Shown here piece after piece: positions 1 to 8,604 of a stretch of 64,000 bases of DNA. Origin of the DNA: Pelagilacustribacter sp045567335 (lineage in GTDB: Bacteria > Pseudomonadota > Alphaproteobacteria > Pelagibacterales > Pelagibacteraceae); assembly GCA_045567335.1 (NCBI GenBank), contig JBJLCZ010000001.1:283592-347591 (forward strand). The letters run 5' to 3'. Both the position numbers and the translations under genes were made by a program. Within the stretch, counting starts at the first letter, position 1, and every line of letters starts with the position of its first letter. The notes under the pieces were generated by a model. That model worked only from the letters and a program-made list of their open reading frames with translations, was not told the DNA's origin and searched no databases.

Positions 1-196
1 CTTTGGGAGTATCAAAAACATAATGTAATGCCACAGTCAATTCTACTACACCAAGGCCTGCTCCTAGATGTCCTCCAGTTTCTGAAACAACCTCAATTAG
101 TTCCTCTCTAAGTTCGTCTGAAATTTGTTTTAATTGAACTTTATTAAATTTTCTTAAATCTGCAGGAAAATTGATTTGTTTTATTAATCTAGTCAT
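1..196 (-). CDS. dxs: 1-deoxy-D-xylulose-5-phosphate synthase, N-terminal part
   Basis: The first 65 residues of Dxs, which joins pyruvate and glyceraldehyde 3-phosphate with thiamine diphosphate at the start of the MEP isoprenoid pathway. The translation keeps the family block LRKF..VQLKQISDELREE followed by SETGGHLGAGLGVVELTVAL and HYVFDTP, which is diagnostic. The start codon at 196-194 overlaps the ispA stop by one base (TAATG), so ispA and dxs are translationally coupled, as in many alphaproteobacteria. The rest of the gene lies beyond the left edge of the window. Confidence 0.93.
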   Translation of the reverse strand, partial: MTRLIKQINFPADLRKFNKVQLKQISDELREELIEVVSETGGHLGAGLGVVELTVALHYVFDTPK

Positions 197-1071
197 TAAA
201 AATTTCTACCTAAAATAAATTCTATAGTACTGCTTAAATCTTTAGCATTTTTTCCATGTTTTTTTAATTTTAGCAATATGTTTTTCTTTAAATTATTTGC
301 ATACTTATAAGCCTTTTCATATCCTATTAAACTTATTAAAGTGGATTTGCCTTTTTTTTTGTCTTTTTTAATTGGCTTTCCGGCCAATTTTAAAGAGCCA
401 TCAATATCAATAAAGTCATCTGCAAGCTGAAATAATAATCCAATATCTTCTCCAAGATTACTTAATTCATTTTTAATTTTTCTATTTTTTTTTGCTATAA
501 TTCCTGCAGACAAGCAACAAAAATTAAAAAGTTTACCTGTTTTTTTTCTTTGCATTCGAATTATTTGCTCAAGAGATTTCTTTTTTTTTTCAAATCTCAA
601 GTCTAATTCTTGTCCTCCTGCAATACCAGAATGTCCAGAACAAGATGCCAATTCTTTGATTAATTCAATTTTAATTTTATCATCTACCTTATAATTTTTT
701 TCTGCTATCATTTCAAAAGCTAAGGTAAGTAAAGAATTTCCCGCCAACACAGCTGTCGACTCTCCATATTTGATATGAGTTGAAGCTTTACCTCTTCTAA
801 TTTTATCGTTATCCATACAAGGCAAATCATCGTGTATTAAAGAATATGAATGGATACTTTCAACTGCTCCACAAACATTAATTAATTTATCTAATTTTAT
901 ATTAAACAATTTACCAGTATTAATTATAATCGAAGATCTAATTTTTTTTCCTCCATTTAAAGTGCCATACTTCATTGGTTTAATTAAAAAAGATTTAATT
1001 TCTTTATTAAGATACCTTTTTAAAAAATTATCTGTTTTTTGAGCATTTAAAATGATATTTTTTCTAATCAT
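196..1071 (-). CDS. ispA: Farnesyl/geranyl diphosphate synthase
   Basis: Trans-prenyltransferase of 291 residues that condenses IPP with allylic diphosphates to make farnesyl diphosphate for quinone tails and undecaprenyl carriers. The first Asp-rich motif, DDLPCMD, is at about residues 81-87 and the second, DDFID, near 217-221. The GGKKIRS block at 40-46 binds diphosphate. It lies between xseB and dxs, the usual xseB-ispA-dxs order, with one base separating it from xseB and a one-base overlap with dxs. The two extra residues between the Asp pair and the distal Asp in the first motif are typical of bacterial short-chain synthases. Exact product length cannot be told from sequence alone. Confidence 0.93.
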   Translation of the reverse strand: MIRKNIILNAQKTDNFLKRYLNKEIKSFLIKPMKYGTLNGGKKIRSSIIINTGKLFNIKLDKLINVCGAVESIHSYSLIHDDLPCMDNDKIRRGKASTHIKYGESTAVLAGNSLLTLAFEMIAEKNYKVDDKIKIELIKELASCSGHSGIAGGQELDLRFEKKKKSLEQIIRMQRKKTGKLFNFCCLSAGIIAKKNRKIKNELSNLGEDIGLLFQLADDFIDIDGSLKLAGKPIKKDKKKGKSTLISLIGYEKAYKYANNLKKNILLKLKKHGKNAKDLSSTIEFILGRNF

Positions 1072-1072
1072 C

Positions 1073-1291
1073 TTAATCCTTTTTTTTATTTAAAACTGAA
1101 ATTTCTTTCACCTTATTTTTAAAAAGAGCGTCAACGTGATTATTTAGTTGTAAAAGTCTGTTATAATCATTTCTATAAGCTTCTAAATCTACATCATTTT
1201 TTTCAAATTTACTTAAAATCTTATTAATTTCGTCTTTTGCCTCTTTTAAGGATTTACTTTTTACATCACCTAGAATATTTTTGCTTTTCAT
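1073..1291 (-). CDS. xseB: Exodeoxyribonuclease VII small subunit
   Basis: A 72-residue mostly helical protein with the XseB pattern (SLKEAKDEINKILSKFE, then a DLEAYRNDYNRLLQLNNHV helix). It forms the small subunit of exonuclease VII, which degrades single-stranded DNA. I use the ATG at 1291; an in-frame TTG one codon upstream is possible. The assignment leans on length, helix pattern and position directly before ispA-dxs, because the sequence itself is diverged. The xseA partner is not in the window. Confidence 0.75.
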   Translation of the reverse strand: MKSKNILGDVKSKSLKEAKDEINKILSKFEKNDVDLEAYRNDYNRLLQLNNHVDALFKNKVKEISVLNKKKD

Positions 1292-1294
1292 CAA

Positions 1295-1312
1295 AAGTAT
1301 AATAATAACATT
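1295..1312 (+). promoter_or_regulatory. Possible sua5 promoter in an 18-base divergent gap
   Basis: Only 18 bases separate the divergent starts of xseB and sua5. A perfect TATAAT lies at 1298-1303, ten bases before the sua5 ATG. A transcript starting the usual distance downstream of it would begin at or within a few bases of that ATG, which means a leaderless or nearly leaderless mRNA. In DNA this AT-rich the hexamer could arise by chance. Confidence 0.35.
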
Positions 1313-2269
1313 ATGAAAAATATCTATTCAAATATATTTAAAGTTAATAACAGTATTATGGCTAGAGCTATTAAATATTTGAAAAAAAATCAAGCAATAG
1401 GGGTTCCTACTGAAACTGTTTACGGTATAGCTGGTAATGCTTATTCAAATTCTTCTATTCAAAAAATATATAATCTTAAAAATAGACCAAAAATTAATCC
1501 ATTAATAGTTCATTTCTATAATTTTAAACATATTCAAAATGATGTTGAAATTGATAAAAGATTTTTAAAATTATATAAAAAATTTTGTCCTGGACCAATT
1601 ACTTTTGTTTTAAAAAAAAAATTAAATTCTAAAATTTCAAAATTAGCTACAGCAAATTTAAGTACTGTTGCAATAAGGTTTCCTAAGCATAGAATAATAA
1701 GACAAATACTTAAAAAATTGAAATTTCCTCTAGCAATTCCAAGTGGAAATAAATCTCAAAGTGTAAGTCCTGTGACTGCCTCAGATGTAGCAGAAGAATT
1801 TAAACATAAATTGAAATTTATAATTGACGGAGGAAGAAGCAATATCGGAATAGAGTCAACGGTAGTTGACTTAACAGGTAAAATAAAAATTCTGAGACCT
1901 GGCTTAATAAGTAGAGAACAAATTAATGGGGTGCTTAAAATTAATATGTCTAATTTTAAAAATCCAAGAGTTATCAAGTCTCCTGGCTCTTTGAAAAAAC
2001 ACTACTCTCCAGGTATTCCTATGGTTCTTAACAAAAAAAGAAAGGGTGAAAAACACGCATTTATAATTTTTGGAAAAAAATATAAAAATAATAAAAATGT
2101 TTTTAATTTAAGTAAAAATGCAAATTTAAAAGAAGCAGCCAAAAATTTATACAGAATTTTAAGAAAAATTAAAAAACTTAAATATAAAAAGATATATGTT
2201 GTAAAAATAAAAAATAAAGGTGTTGGAATGGCTATAAATGATAGATTGAAGCATGCAGCAAATAAATAA
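1313..2269 (+). CDS. L-threonylcarbamoyladenylate synthase, Sua5 type
   Basis: Makes threonylcarbamoyl-AMP from threonine, bicarbonate and ATP for the t6A37 modification of ANN-decoding tRNAs. The N-terminal YrdC domain shows GVPTETVYGIAGNA (about 30-43), the KNRPKINPLIVH nucleotide/threonine site and SGNKSQSVSPVT. The linker SPGSLKKHYSPGIP and a C-terminal Sua5 domain follow. At 318 residues it is the long Sua5 form, not the short TsaC. Its stop touches the ATG of the ABC ATPase at 2270, so the genes are probably co-transcribed though unrelated in function. Confidence 0.92.
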   Translation: MKNIYSNIFKVNNSIMARAIKYLKKNQAIGVPTETVYGIAGNAYSNSSIQKIYNLKNRPKINPLIVHFYNFKHIQNDVEIDKRFLKLYKKFCPGPITFVLKKKLNSKISKLATANLSTVAIRFPKHRIIRQILKKLKFPLAIPSGNKSQSVSPVTASDVAEEFKHKLKFIIDGGRSNIGIESTVVDLTGKIKILRPGLISREQINGVLKINMSNFKNPRVIKSPGSLKKHYSPGIPMVLNKKRKGEKHAFIIFGKKYKNNKNVFNLSKNANLKEAAKNLYRILRKIKKLKYKKIYVVKIKNKGVGMAINDRLKHAANK

Positions 2270-2989
2270 ATGAAAATAGAAGTAAATAACTTAAGTAAAA
2301 AATTTAATAATATTGCGGCTGTAAAAAATATTAATTTTAAAATTGAAAAAAATAAAACTCTGGGACTACTCGGCCCTAATGGCTGTGGAAAAACAACTAC
2401 AATTGGAATGATGTTGGGGCTTATAAAACCTAGTTCTGGAAAGATTTTAATTGATAATAAAGATATTAATAAAGATAAAAAAATTGATATTTTAAATGAA
2501 ATGAATTTTGCATCACCATATATAGAATTACCTAAAAAATTAACTGTAAAACAGAATCTTGAAATCTATGGTAGATTGTACGGTGTAAGTAATCTAGAGG
2601 ATAGAATATTTGAAATATCTACAGATTTAAACTTAAAAAAATTTCTAAATAAAAAAAATGGTGAACTTTCTTCAGGTCAAAAAAATAGAGTTTCACTTGC
2701 AAAATCATTAATAAATAAACCTAAAGTTTTATTTCTTGACGAACCAACAGCAAGTTTAGACCCCGATGTTGGTGATTTTGTAAGAGAGTATATTGAAACT
2801 TATAAATCTAATAATGAATTAACAATATTGCTAGCATCTCACAATATGTCAGAAGTAGAAAGACTTTGTAACAGTGTAATTATGATGAAGGAAGGAGTTA
2901 TTGTAGATGAAGGTACTTGTAAAAATTTAATTAATAAACATGGAAGAGAAAACTTAGAAGATACTTTCTTACAAATAGCTAGAAATTAA
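2270..2989 (+). CDS. ABC-2 type exporter, ATP-binding protein
   Basis: Nucleotide-binding subunit of 239 residues. Visible motifs are Walker A GPNGCGKTT (about 35-43), signature LSSGQKNR (about 137-144), Walker B VLFLDEPTASLDPD and the switch histidine in ASHNMSEVE. It follows sua5 with no gap and precedes its membrane partner by one base, so the pair forms one transporter. Family resemblance is to multidrug, Nod-factor and polysaccharide ABC-2 exporters. The two genes downstream (an oxygenase-like protein and a GT17 glycosyltransferase) hint at a glycan or lipid cargo, which is inference only. Confidence 0.9.
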   Translation: MKIEVNNLSKKFNNIAAVKNINFKIEKNKTLGLLGPNGCGKTTTIGMMLGLIKPSSGKILIDNKDINKDKKIDILNEMNFASPYIELPKKLTVKQNLEIYGRLYGVSNLEDRIFEISTDLNLKKFLNKKNGELSSGQKNRVSLAKSLINKPKVLFLDEPTASLDPDVGDFVREYIETYKSNNELTILLASHNMSEVERLCNSVIMMKEGVIVDEGTCKNLINKHGRENLEDTFLQIARN

Positions 2990-2990
2990 T

Positions 2991-3782
2991 ATGAATTGGA
3001 ACAAAATTTACGGATTAAGTTTAAGACATTTATACTTAATTAAAAGTTCTTTTCCAAGAATTCTTGATTTAATCTACTGGCCCTCTATTCAAGTATTTTT
3101 ATGGGGATTTATATCTAAATTTTTTACATTAGAATCAGCTTACTATAGCAATACAGTTGGAGTTATTTTAACTGCTGCTATCCTTTATGATTTTTTGTTT
3201 AGAACTAGTATTAGTTATAACATGATGTTTTTAGAAGAGATTTGGAGCAGAAATTTCACAAATCTTTTTATTGCACCAATCAAAATTAGTGAAATAATTA
3301 CAGCTTTAACCCTAACAGCAATTATTAGAACTTCAATTGGATTAATACCGGCAGCTTTACTTTCAATACCCTTATTTGGAGTATCCTTATTAAGTCTAGG
3401 TGTTCCATTATTATTATTACTCTTAAGTTTATATATATTCGGAGTAACATTAGGATTGTTTGTTACTTCAGGATTAATAAGATTTGGTCCTTCTTTTGAA
3501 AATATTGCCTGGGCAAGCTTATTTTTTTTAGCTCCATTGGGATGTATCTACTATCCTATCGAAATACTACCGTCTTTTTTACAGTACATAGCTAAACTTC
3601 TTCCACTTGTTTATATATTTGAAGAAATGCGAAATATATTGATTAATGGAACTGTTAATTATTTTACGCTATTAAAATCAATTTCTATATCTTCACTTTA
3701 TTTCATACTTGGTGTAATAATATTTTATCTATCATATTATGGAGCACGAATAAGAGGAACTTTAATTAATATCGGAGAGTAA
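2991..3782 (+). CDS. ABC-2 type exporter, membrane subunit
   Basis: A 263-residue permease with about six hydrophobic segments and the ABC-2 layout: a short cytoplasmic N-terminus (MNWNKIYGLSLRHLYLIK), the LDLIYWPSIQVFLWGF first membrane helix, and a conserved FFLAPLGCIYYPIEILP stretch near residue 180 before the last helices. It is paired with the ATPase ending two bases upstream. The substrate is unknown. Confidence 0.87.
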   Translation: MNWNKIYGLSLRHLYLIKSSFPRILDLIYWPSIQVFLWGFISKFFTLESAYYSNTVGVILTAAILYDFLFRTSISYNMMFLEEIWSRNFTNLFIAPIKISEIITALTLTAIIRTSIGLIPAALLSIPLFGVSLLSLGVPLLLLLLSLYIFGVTLGLFVTSGLIRFGPSFENIAWASLFFLAPLGCIYYPIEILPSFLQYIAKLLPLVYIFEEMRNILINGTVNYFTLLKSISISSLYFILGVIIFYLSYYGARIRGTLINIGE

Positions 3783-3784
3783 AA

Positions 3785-4492
3785 ATGCATAAAAAAATTG
3801 ATGAAATTAAAAAAGCTGAAAGCCTCCCAAGAGTTATTAAGAATATTTTTAGCAAAGAAGAAATTGCCCAATTCTTAGAATTATATAAAAAATTACCCAC
3901 TACAGTCCATAATAAAAAACAAAATGTAATTAAAAAAAGATGGTTAATAGAATATGGAAAAGAATTAGAAAAAATTTTTTATCAAAGATTAAAAAGTGAA
4001 ATTGGAAATTTTAAATACGATAATTTAAAAACTAATGAAGGTAATGAAATATATGGTCTTTTTCAAGAAAGTTATAACCCTATAGGACTACACATTGATG
4101 GTGGTTTTAATTATGAAGATTTAATTTATAAACAAAGCTTAATACCTTTAACATCAGTTGGTAGTACTGTAATATTTAAAAATAGGTTCTATGGAAATTC
4201 TACAAATTTTACAATTGATAAAAACGAATTAGAAATTAAAAAATTAAATTATGGACAGAATATAAGATCGTCTGAACACATAGGAATGTTTGGTAATAAA
4301 CCTTTTGATAAAGAAATACATAAAAATTATCTAAATCATGAAAATATAGAAAACCTAATTGGCTTAGAAGTAGAATTAATTTATAAATGGGAATTAGGCT
4401 CAATGTTAATTTTCGATAGAACGAATTTACATTGCTCATCTTCAGTAATAGAAGGAAAAAAAATAGGCCTTACTACATTTACTAAAAAATAA
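3785..4492 (+). CDS. 2OG-Fe(II) oxygenase-like protein of unknown substrate
   Basis: A 235-residue soluble protein. It shows the double-stranded beta-helix iron triad: H103 and D105 in GLHIDGG and H216 in FDRTNLHCSS, with K226 ten residues later where the family usually binds the 2-oxoglutarate carboxylate. These match the HxD...H pattern of Fe(II)/2-oxoglutarate hydroxylases, but overall similarity is weak and I cannot name a subfamily. It starts two bases after the exporter permease and ends one base before the GT17 gene, so it may modify the molecule that the transferase builds or the exporter moves. Confidence 0.6.
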   Translation: MHKKIDEIKKAESLPRVIKNIFSKEEIAQFLELYKKLPTTVHNKKQNVIKKRWLIEYGKELEKIFYQRLKSEIGNFKYDNLKTNEGNEIYGLFQESYNPIGLHIDGGFNYEDLIYKQSLIPLTSVGSTVIFKNRFYGNSTNFTIDKNELEIKKLNYGQNIRSSEHIGMFGNKPFDKEIHKNYLNHENIENLIGLEVELIYKWELGSMLIFDRTNLHCSSSVIEGKKIGLTTFTKK

Positions 4493-4493
4493 A

Positions 4494-5297
4494 ATGGCAA
4501 TATACGACTGTTTTCAATATTTTAATGAGGATCACATGGTTGATCTTAGGATGAATATCTTAAATGAATTTGTTGATTATTTTATAATATCCGAGTCAAC
4601 AAAAACTCATCAAGGTGAAAATAAAAAGTTAAATTTTAATATTAAAAACTTTAAAAAATACGAAAATAAAATAAAATATTTTGTAGCAGATTTTGAAAAA
4701 GAAAAGGATTTTAATAATCACACAGGTGGAGAATCTTTGATTGAACAACATCAAAGAAATAATCTTATAGAAGGTCTAAAAAGTGCCAATGATGAGGATT
4801 TAATTATATTGTCTGACTCAGATGAAATACCTGATTTAAAAAAATTAAACCAGATAAAAAAAAAAACAAAGTATACTGCTTTTTCACAAAAAATGTTTAT
4901 GTATAAACTTAATTTACAAAATATTAATGAAAGCAATTGGATAGGATCTAAAATTGCACTTAAGAAAAATTTTCCACTTCCTCAAAAATTAAGAGATATG
5001 AAATTTAAAAAATATCCATTTTGGAGATTTGACAAATCGAATACACAAATTATTGAAGGTGGATGGCATTTTTCTTTTTTACAAACTCCTAAAGATATTT
5101 CAAAAAAAATTAGATCTTACTCTCATGGAGAATTCAACAAAAAATCTATTACAGACGAAAAAATTATAGAAAAAAAAATAATAAATAATGAGGATATATT
5201 CGGGAGAGGTTTTGATCTTAAAAAGATTCAATTAGATAATAGCTACCCTGAATTCATATTAAAAAATAAAGATAAGTTAGGTAAATGGATTGTTTAA
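4494..5297 (+). CDS. Glycosyltransferase family 17 protein
   Basis: A 267-residue protein with the GT17 opening YDCFQYFNEDHMVDLRMNIL, then DYFIISESTKTHQG, and a metal/nucleotide site SDSDEIPD at 107-114. GT17 contains the eukaryotic bisecting GlcNAc transferase; bacterial members occur in capsule and LPS loci with unknown acceptors. The HQRN motif near 86 and the GGWHFSF block near 190 are also typical. It is the last gene of a plus-strand run beginning at sua5, and tRNA-Arg on the other strand ends eight bases further on. Confidence 0.85.
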   Translation: MAIYDCFQYFNEDHMVDLRMNILNEFVDYFIISESTKTHQGENKKLNFNIKNFKKYENKIKYFVADFEKEKDFNNHTGGESLIEQHQRNNLIEGLKSANDEDLIILSDSDEIPDLKKLNQIKKKTKYTAFSQKMFMYKLNLQNINESNWIGSKIALKKNFPLPQKLRDMKFKKYPFWRFDKSNTQIIEGGWHFSFLQTPKDISKKIRSYSHGEFNKKSITDEKIIEKKIINNEDIFGRGFDLKKIQLDNSYPEFILKNKDKLGKWIV

Positions 5298-5304
5298 TAA
5301 ATTT

Positions 5305-5381
5305 TGGTGCGCCCGGAAGGATTTGAACCCTCAACCTCCTGATCCGAAGTCAGGCGCTCTATCCAGTTGAGCTACGAACGC
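5305..5381 (-). tRNA. tRNA-Arg(TCG)
   Basis: Read on the minus strand, the molecule folds as a cloverleaf. The acceptor stem is GCGTTCG with CGGGCGC (two G-T pairs), the anticodon stem is CCTGA/TCAGG, the loop CTTCGGA gives anticodon TCG, and the T arm is GGGTTCAAATCC. The 3' CCA is encoded (5305-5307). The gene separates the sua5/exporter run from rluD. Confidence 0.95.
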
Positions 5382-5404
5382 AAATGATTATAATTTAAAT
5401 TTAA

Positions 5405-6388
5405 ATGAATGATAACTCAATAAAATTCTTAATTAATGAAGAAGATGAAGGAAGTAGGCTCGATATAGCGCTTACTAATAAAATTAGGAATCTTACAAGA
5501 TCAAACTTAAAGAAAATTATTGAAACTAAACAAGTAAAAATCAATAATATTATTGTTTCTTTGCCATCTAAAAAATTAAAAAAAAAGGATTTAATTTCAA
5601 TTAATTTGATAAATAAAGAAGACACAAAGATTAAACCTGCTAAAATTAAATTAGATATTTTATTTGAAGATAAAGATATAATTATTGTTAATAAACCTTC
5701 AGGTATGGTTGTTCATCCAGGAGCAGGAAATAAAGATAAAACATTAGTTAATGCTCTAATTTACAAATATAAAAAAAAACTTTCAAATATAAATGGAAAT
5801 TTAAGGCCGGGAATAATTCATAGAATTGATAAAGATACTAGCGGTAATCTAGTCGTGGCCAAAAATAATTTATCTCATTCTAAATTGGGTAAACAATTTA
5901 GTGAACATACAATAAAAAGAAAATATTTGGCATTAGTATGGGGTGTAATAAGACCTCTAAGTGGAAAAATAGAAACACTAATTTCTAGAAACAAAAAAAA
6001 TAGACAACTTATGTCAGTAAGTGAAATAAATGGAAAAAAAGCAATAACAAATTATATGACAATAAAAGTATTTAATATAAAAGATATTCCAAAAATAAGC
6101 TTACTAGAATGTAAACTTGAAACTGGAAGAACACATCAAATAAGAGTGCATATGAGCTATAAAGGAAACCCTTTACTAGGAGATAAACAATATTCAAAAA
6201 AAAAATTAAAATTTAAAAAGATAAACAAAGATTTTGAAAGCAGTTTGAAAATTCTTGATAGGCAAGCTCTTCATGCAAAAAGCTTGGGATTTGTACATCC
6301 AACTAGCAATAAATTTATGAATTTTGAATCTAAATTACCAGAAAAATTTAAAAAATTGTTGAATTTACTGGAAAAACTAAGTAATTGA
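5405..6388 (+). CDS. rluD: 23S rRNA pseudouridine synthase, RluA/RluD family
   Basis: An N-terminal S4 RNA-binding domain (about 1-70) precedes a RluA-type catalytic domain. The signature HRIDKDTSG at 139-147 contains the catalytic Asp142. LETGRTHQIRVHM and GDKQY in the C-terminal half are also conserved. RluD makes pseudouridines in helix 69 of 23S rRNA; RluC is the alternative, and I chose RluD because it sits directly before rpoH, a common alphaproteobacterial neighbourhood. Length (327) fits either. Confidence 0.87.
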   Translation: MNDNSIKFLINEEDEGSRLDIALTNKIRNLTRSNLKKIIETKQVKINNIIVSLPSKKLKKKDLISINLINKEDTKIKPAKIKLDILFEDKDIIIVNKPSGMVVHPGAGNKDKTLVNALIYKYKKKLSNINGNLRPGIIHRIDKDTSGNLVVAKNNLSHSKLGKQFSEHTIKRKYLALVWGVIRPLSGKIETLISRNKKNRQLMSVSEINGKKAITNYMTIKVFNIKDIPKISLLECKLETGRTHQIRVHMSYKGNPLLGDKQYSKKKLKFKKINKDFESSLKILDRQALHAKSLGFVHPTSNKFMNFESKLPEKFKKLLNLLEKLSN

Positions 6389-6418
6389 AAAAAGAAATTT
6401 AGTATATAAATATTTGTT

Positions 6419-7315
6419 ATGAAAAAAAATTCTGAAATTTCAAATTTACCTTCTTTGGGTGTAGGTGGTCTGTCACTTTATTTAGCTCAAATTAAGAAGT
6501 TTCCAATGCTCGATGCAGAGGAAGAATATATGCTTGCAAAAAATTGGAAAGAAAATGGAAATTTAAAATCTGCCCATAAACTAGTAACTAGTCACCTAAG
6601 ACTTGTTGCTAAAATTGCAATGGGCTACAGAGGTTATGGTTTGCCTGTCAATGAATTAATATCAGAGGGCAATATAGGGTTAATGCAAGCTGTAAAAAAA
6701 TTTGATCCTGATAAAGGTTTTAGATTAGCAACTTATGCGATGTGGTGGATCAAAGCTTCAATTCAAGAATATGTTTTGAGATCTTGGAGCTTAGTGAAAA
6801 TGGGAACAACTACTGCACAAAAAAAACTTTTTTTTAATTTAAAAAAATTGAAAAATCAAATAGCTCCTGGACAGGAAGGAGATCTTAGAGACGAACATGT
6901 TAAAGAAATTTCAAAAAGATTAGATGTTGATTCTAGAGAAGTAATAAATATGAACAGAAGAATGATGGGTCAGGAAAAATCTCTTAACGACCCAATTAAA
7001 GATGGTGAAAAAGATGAATGGCAAGACTGGCTAGTTGACGATAGTTTAGATCAAGAACTTTTAATTTCTCAAAAACAAGAATTAGATGATAAAAAAGATT
7101 TGCTGTATAGTTCAATAGAAATTTTAAATGGTAGGGAAAAAGAAATATTAGAAGCAAGAAGGCTCACGGAGAATCCAAAAACATTAGAAGAATTGAGTAA
7201 AAAATATAATATTAGCAGGGAGAGAATTAGGCAAATAGAAACAAAGGCCTTTGAAAAAATACAGAAAGCAATGATAAATTCTTCTAAATCAAAAAATCTG
7301 TTACCAAAAAACTAA
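6419..7315 (+). CDS. rpoH: Heat-shock RNA polymerase sigma factor (sigma-32)
   Basis: A group 3 sigma-70 protein of 298 residues. Region 2 reads NELISEGNIGLMQAVKKFDP and FRLATYAMWWIKASIQEYVLRSWSLVK. The RpoH box appears as QKKLFFNLKK, which separates it from RpoD. Region 4.2 (LEELSKKYNISRERIRQIE) contacts the -35 element. In Proteobacteria it directs chaperone and protease genes, including ftsH (encoded at 11.8 kb). It follows rluD by 30 bases and overlaps the purA stop by 4 bases tail to tail. Confidence 0.95.
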   Translation: MKKNSEISNLPSLGVGGLSLYLAQIKKFPMLDAEEEYMLAKNWKENGNLKSAHKLVTSHLRLVAKIAMGYRGYGLPVNELISEGNIGLMQAVKKFDPDKGFRLATYAMWWIKASIQEYVLRSWSLVKMGTTTAQKKLFFNLKKLKNQIAPGQEGDLRDEHVKEISKRLDVDSREVINMNRRMMGQEKSLNDPIKDGEKDEWQDWLVDDSLDQELLISQKQELDDKKDLLYSSIEILNGREKEILEARRLTENPKTLEELSKKYNISRERIRQIETKAFEKIQKAMINSSKSKNLLPKN

Positions 7316-8604
7316 ATTTTAAAAGGGTCTTCTAGAAGTATAGTATCTTCTCTTTCAGGACTTGTAGAAATACTTGATATCTTTGCTCCTATAAATTCTT
7401 CCACCGCTATAATATATTTTTTTGCGTTTTCGGGTAGATCTTTTAAGTTTCTAATACCTTTCGTCGAGCTTTTCCATCCAGGAAAAATTTTGTAAATTGG
7501 TTTTACTTTTAGTTGATCATCTACGGCGACAGGCAAATAATCAATTTCTTTTCCATTTACTTCATACTTAATACAGATTTTAATTTCATCTAATTCATCT
7601 AGTACGTCCAATTTTGTTAAAGCTATACCATCTATTCCTGAAATTTTTATTGTCTGTCTTACTAAAACCCCGTCAAACCATCCACATCTTCTTTTTCTAC
7701 TAGTGACAGTTCCAAATTCTTTACCTCTACTACCAAGTAATTCACCTATATTATCTTTTAATTCGGTAGGAAAAGGTCCTTCACCGACTCTTGTAGTATA
7801 AGCTTTTGTAATACCTAAAACATAATTAATGGTATTAGGACCACATCCTGTGCCTGTAGCTGCAGCTGATGCAACAGTATTAGAAGAAGTTACAAAAGGG
7901 TAAGTGCCATGATCTACATCTAATAATATACCTTGAGCACCTTCAAATAATATTTTTTTTTTCTTGGACTTAAATTCATCAATTTTTTTCCATACAGGTT
8001 TTGAATATTTTAATATTTCTGGAGCTATTGATAATAAGTCTTTTTTTAATTTTTCTTTTTCAAATATTTTTTTTCCTAATCCTTTTCGAATAGCGTTATG
8101 GTGAACAAGAACTGTTTCCAGCCTATGATCTAAATTATTTTCAGAAACAAGGTCCATTACTCTTATAGATCTTCTTCCTACTTTATCCTCATAAGCAGGT
8201 CCAATTCCTCTTCTTGTTGTTCCAATTTTTGCTTTTCCAGCGGCATCTTCTCGAATAACATCCATCTCCTGATGAAAGGGTAAAATTAGATTAGCTGTTT
8301 CAGCAAGAATTAAATTATTTTCATTTACAGTGACACCTTTTTCTTTAATCTCTTTGATTTCGTTTAAAAGAGCCCAAGGATCTACAACTACACCATTACC
8401 AATAATAGAAATTTTATTTTTTCTCACTATTCCTGATGGTAGTAATCTTAATTTGTAAGTTACACCGTCTATAACAAGAGTATGACCAGCGTTGTGTCCT
8501 CCTTGAAAACGAACTACTACATCAGCTTCTCTTGAAAGCCAATCAACTATTTTTCCTTTTCCTTCATCACCCCACTGCGAACCTACCACTACAACATTTT
8601 TCAT
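7312..8604 (-). CDS. purA: Adenylosuccinate synthetase
   Basis: Catalyses the GTP-dependent joining of IMP and aspartate, the first committed step to AMP. The full-length 430-residue protein has the N-terminal GSQWGDEGKGKIVDWLS loop with catalytic Asp and the NAGHT histidine. GTTRRGIGPAYEDK, a QGILLDVDHGTYPFVTSS block and the GPFPTEL segment are also present. It is the last gene of the long minus-strand series running from tolQ, and its ATG shares one base with the thiD stop. Confidence 0.97.
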   Translation of the reverse strand: MKNVVVVGSQWGDEGKGKIVDWLSREADVVVRFQGGHNAGHTLVIDGVTYKLRLLPSGIVRKNKISIIGNGVVVDPWALLNEIKEIKEKGVTVNENNLILAETANLILPFHQEMDVIREDAAGKAKIGTTRRGIGPAYEDKVGRRSIRVMDLVSENNLDHRLETVLVHHNAIRKGLGKKIFEKEKLKKDLLSIAPEILKYSKPVWKKIDEFKSKKKKILFEGAQGILLDVDHGTYPFVTSSNTVASAAATGTGCGPNTINYVLGITKAYTTRVGEGPFPTELKDNIGELLGSRGKEFGTVTSRKRRCGWFDGVLVRQTIKISGIDGIALTKLDVLDELDEIKICIKYEVNGKEIDYLPVAVDDQLKVKPIYKIFPGWKSSTKGIRNLKDLPENAKKYIIAVEEFIGAKISSISTSPEREDTILLEDPFKI

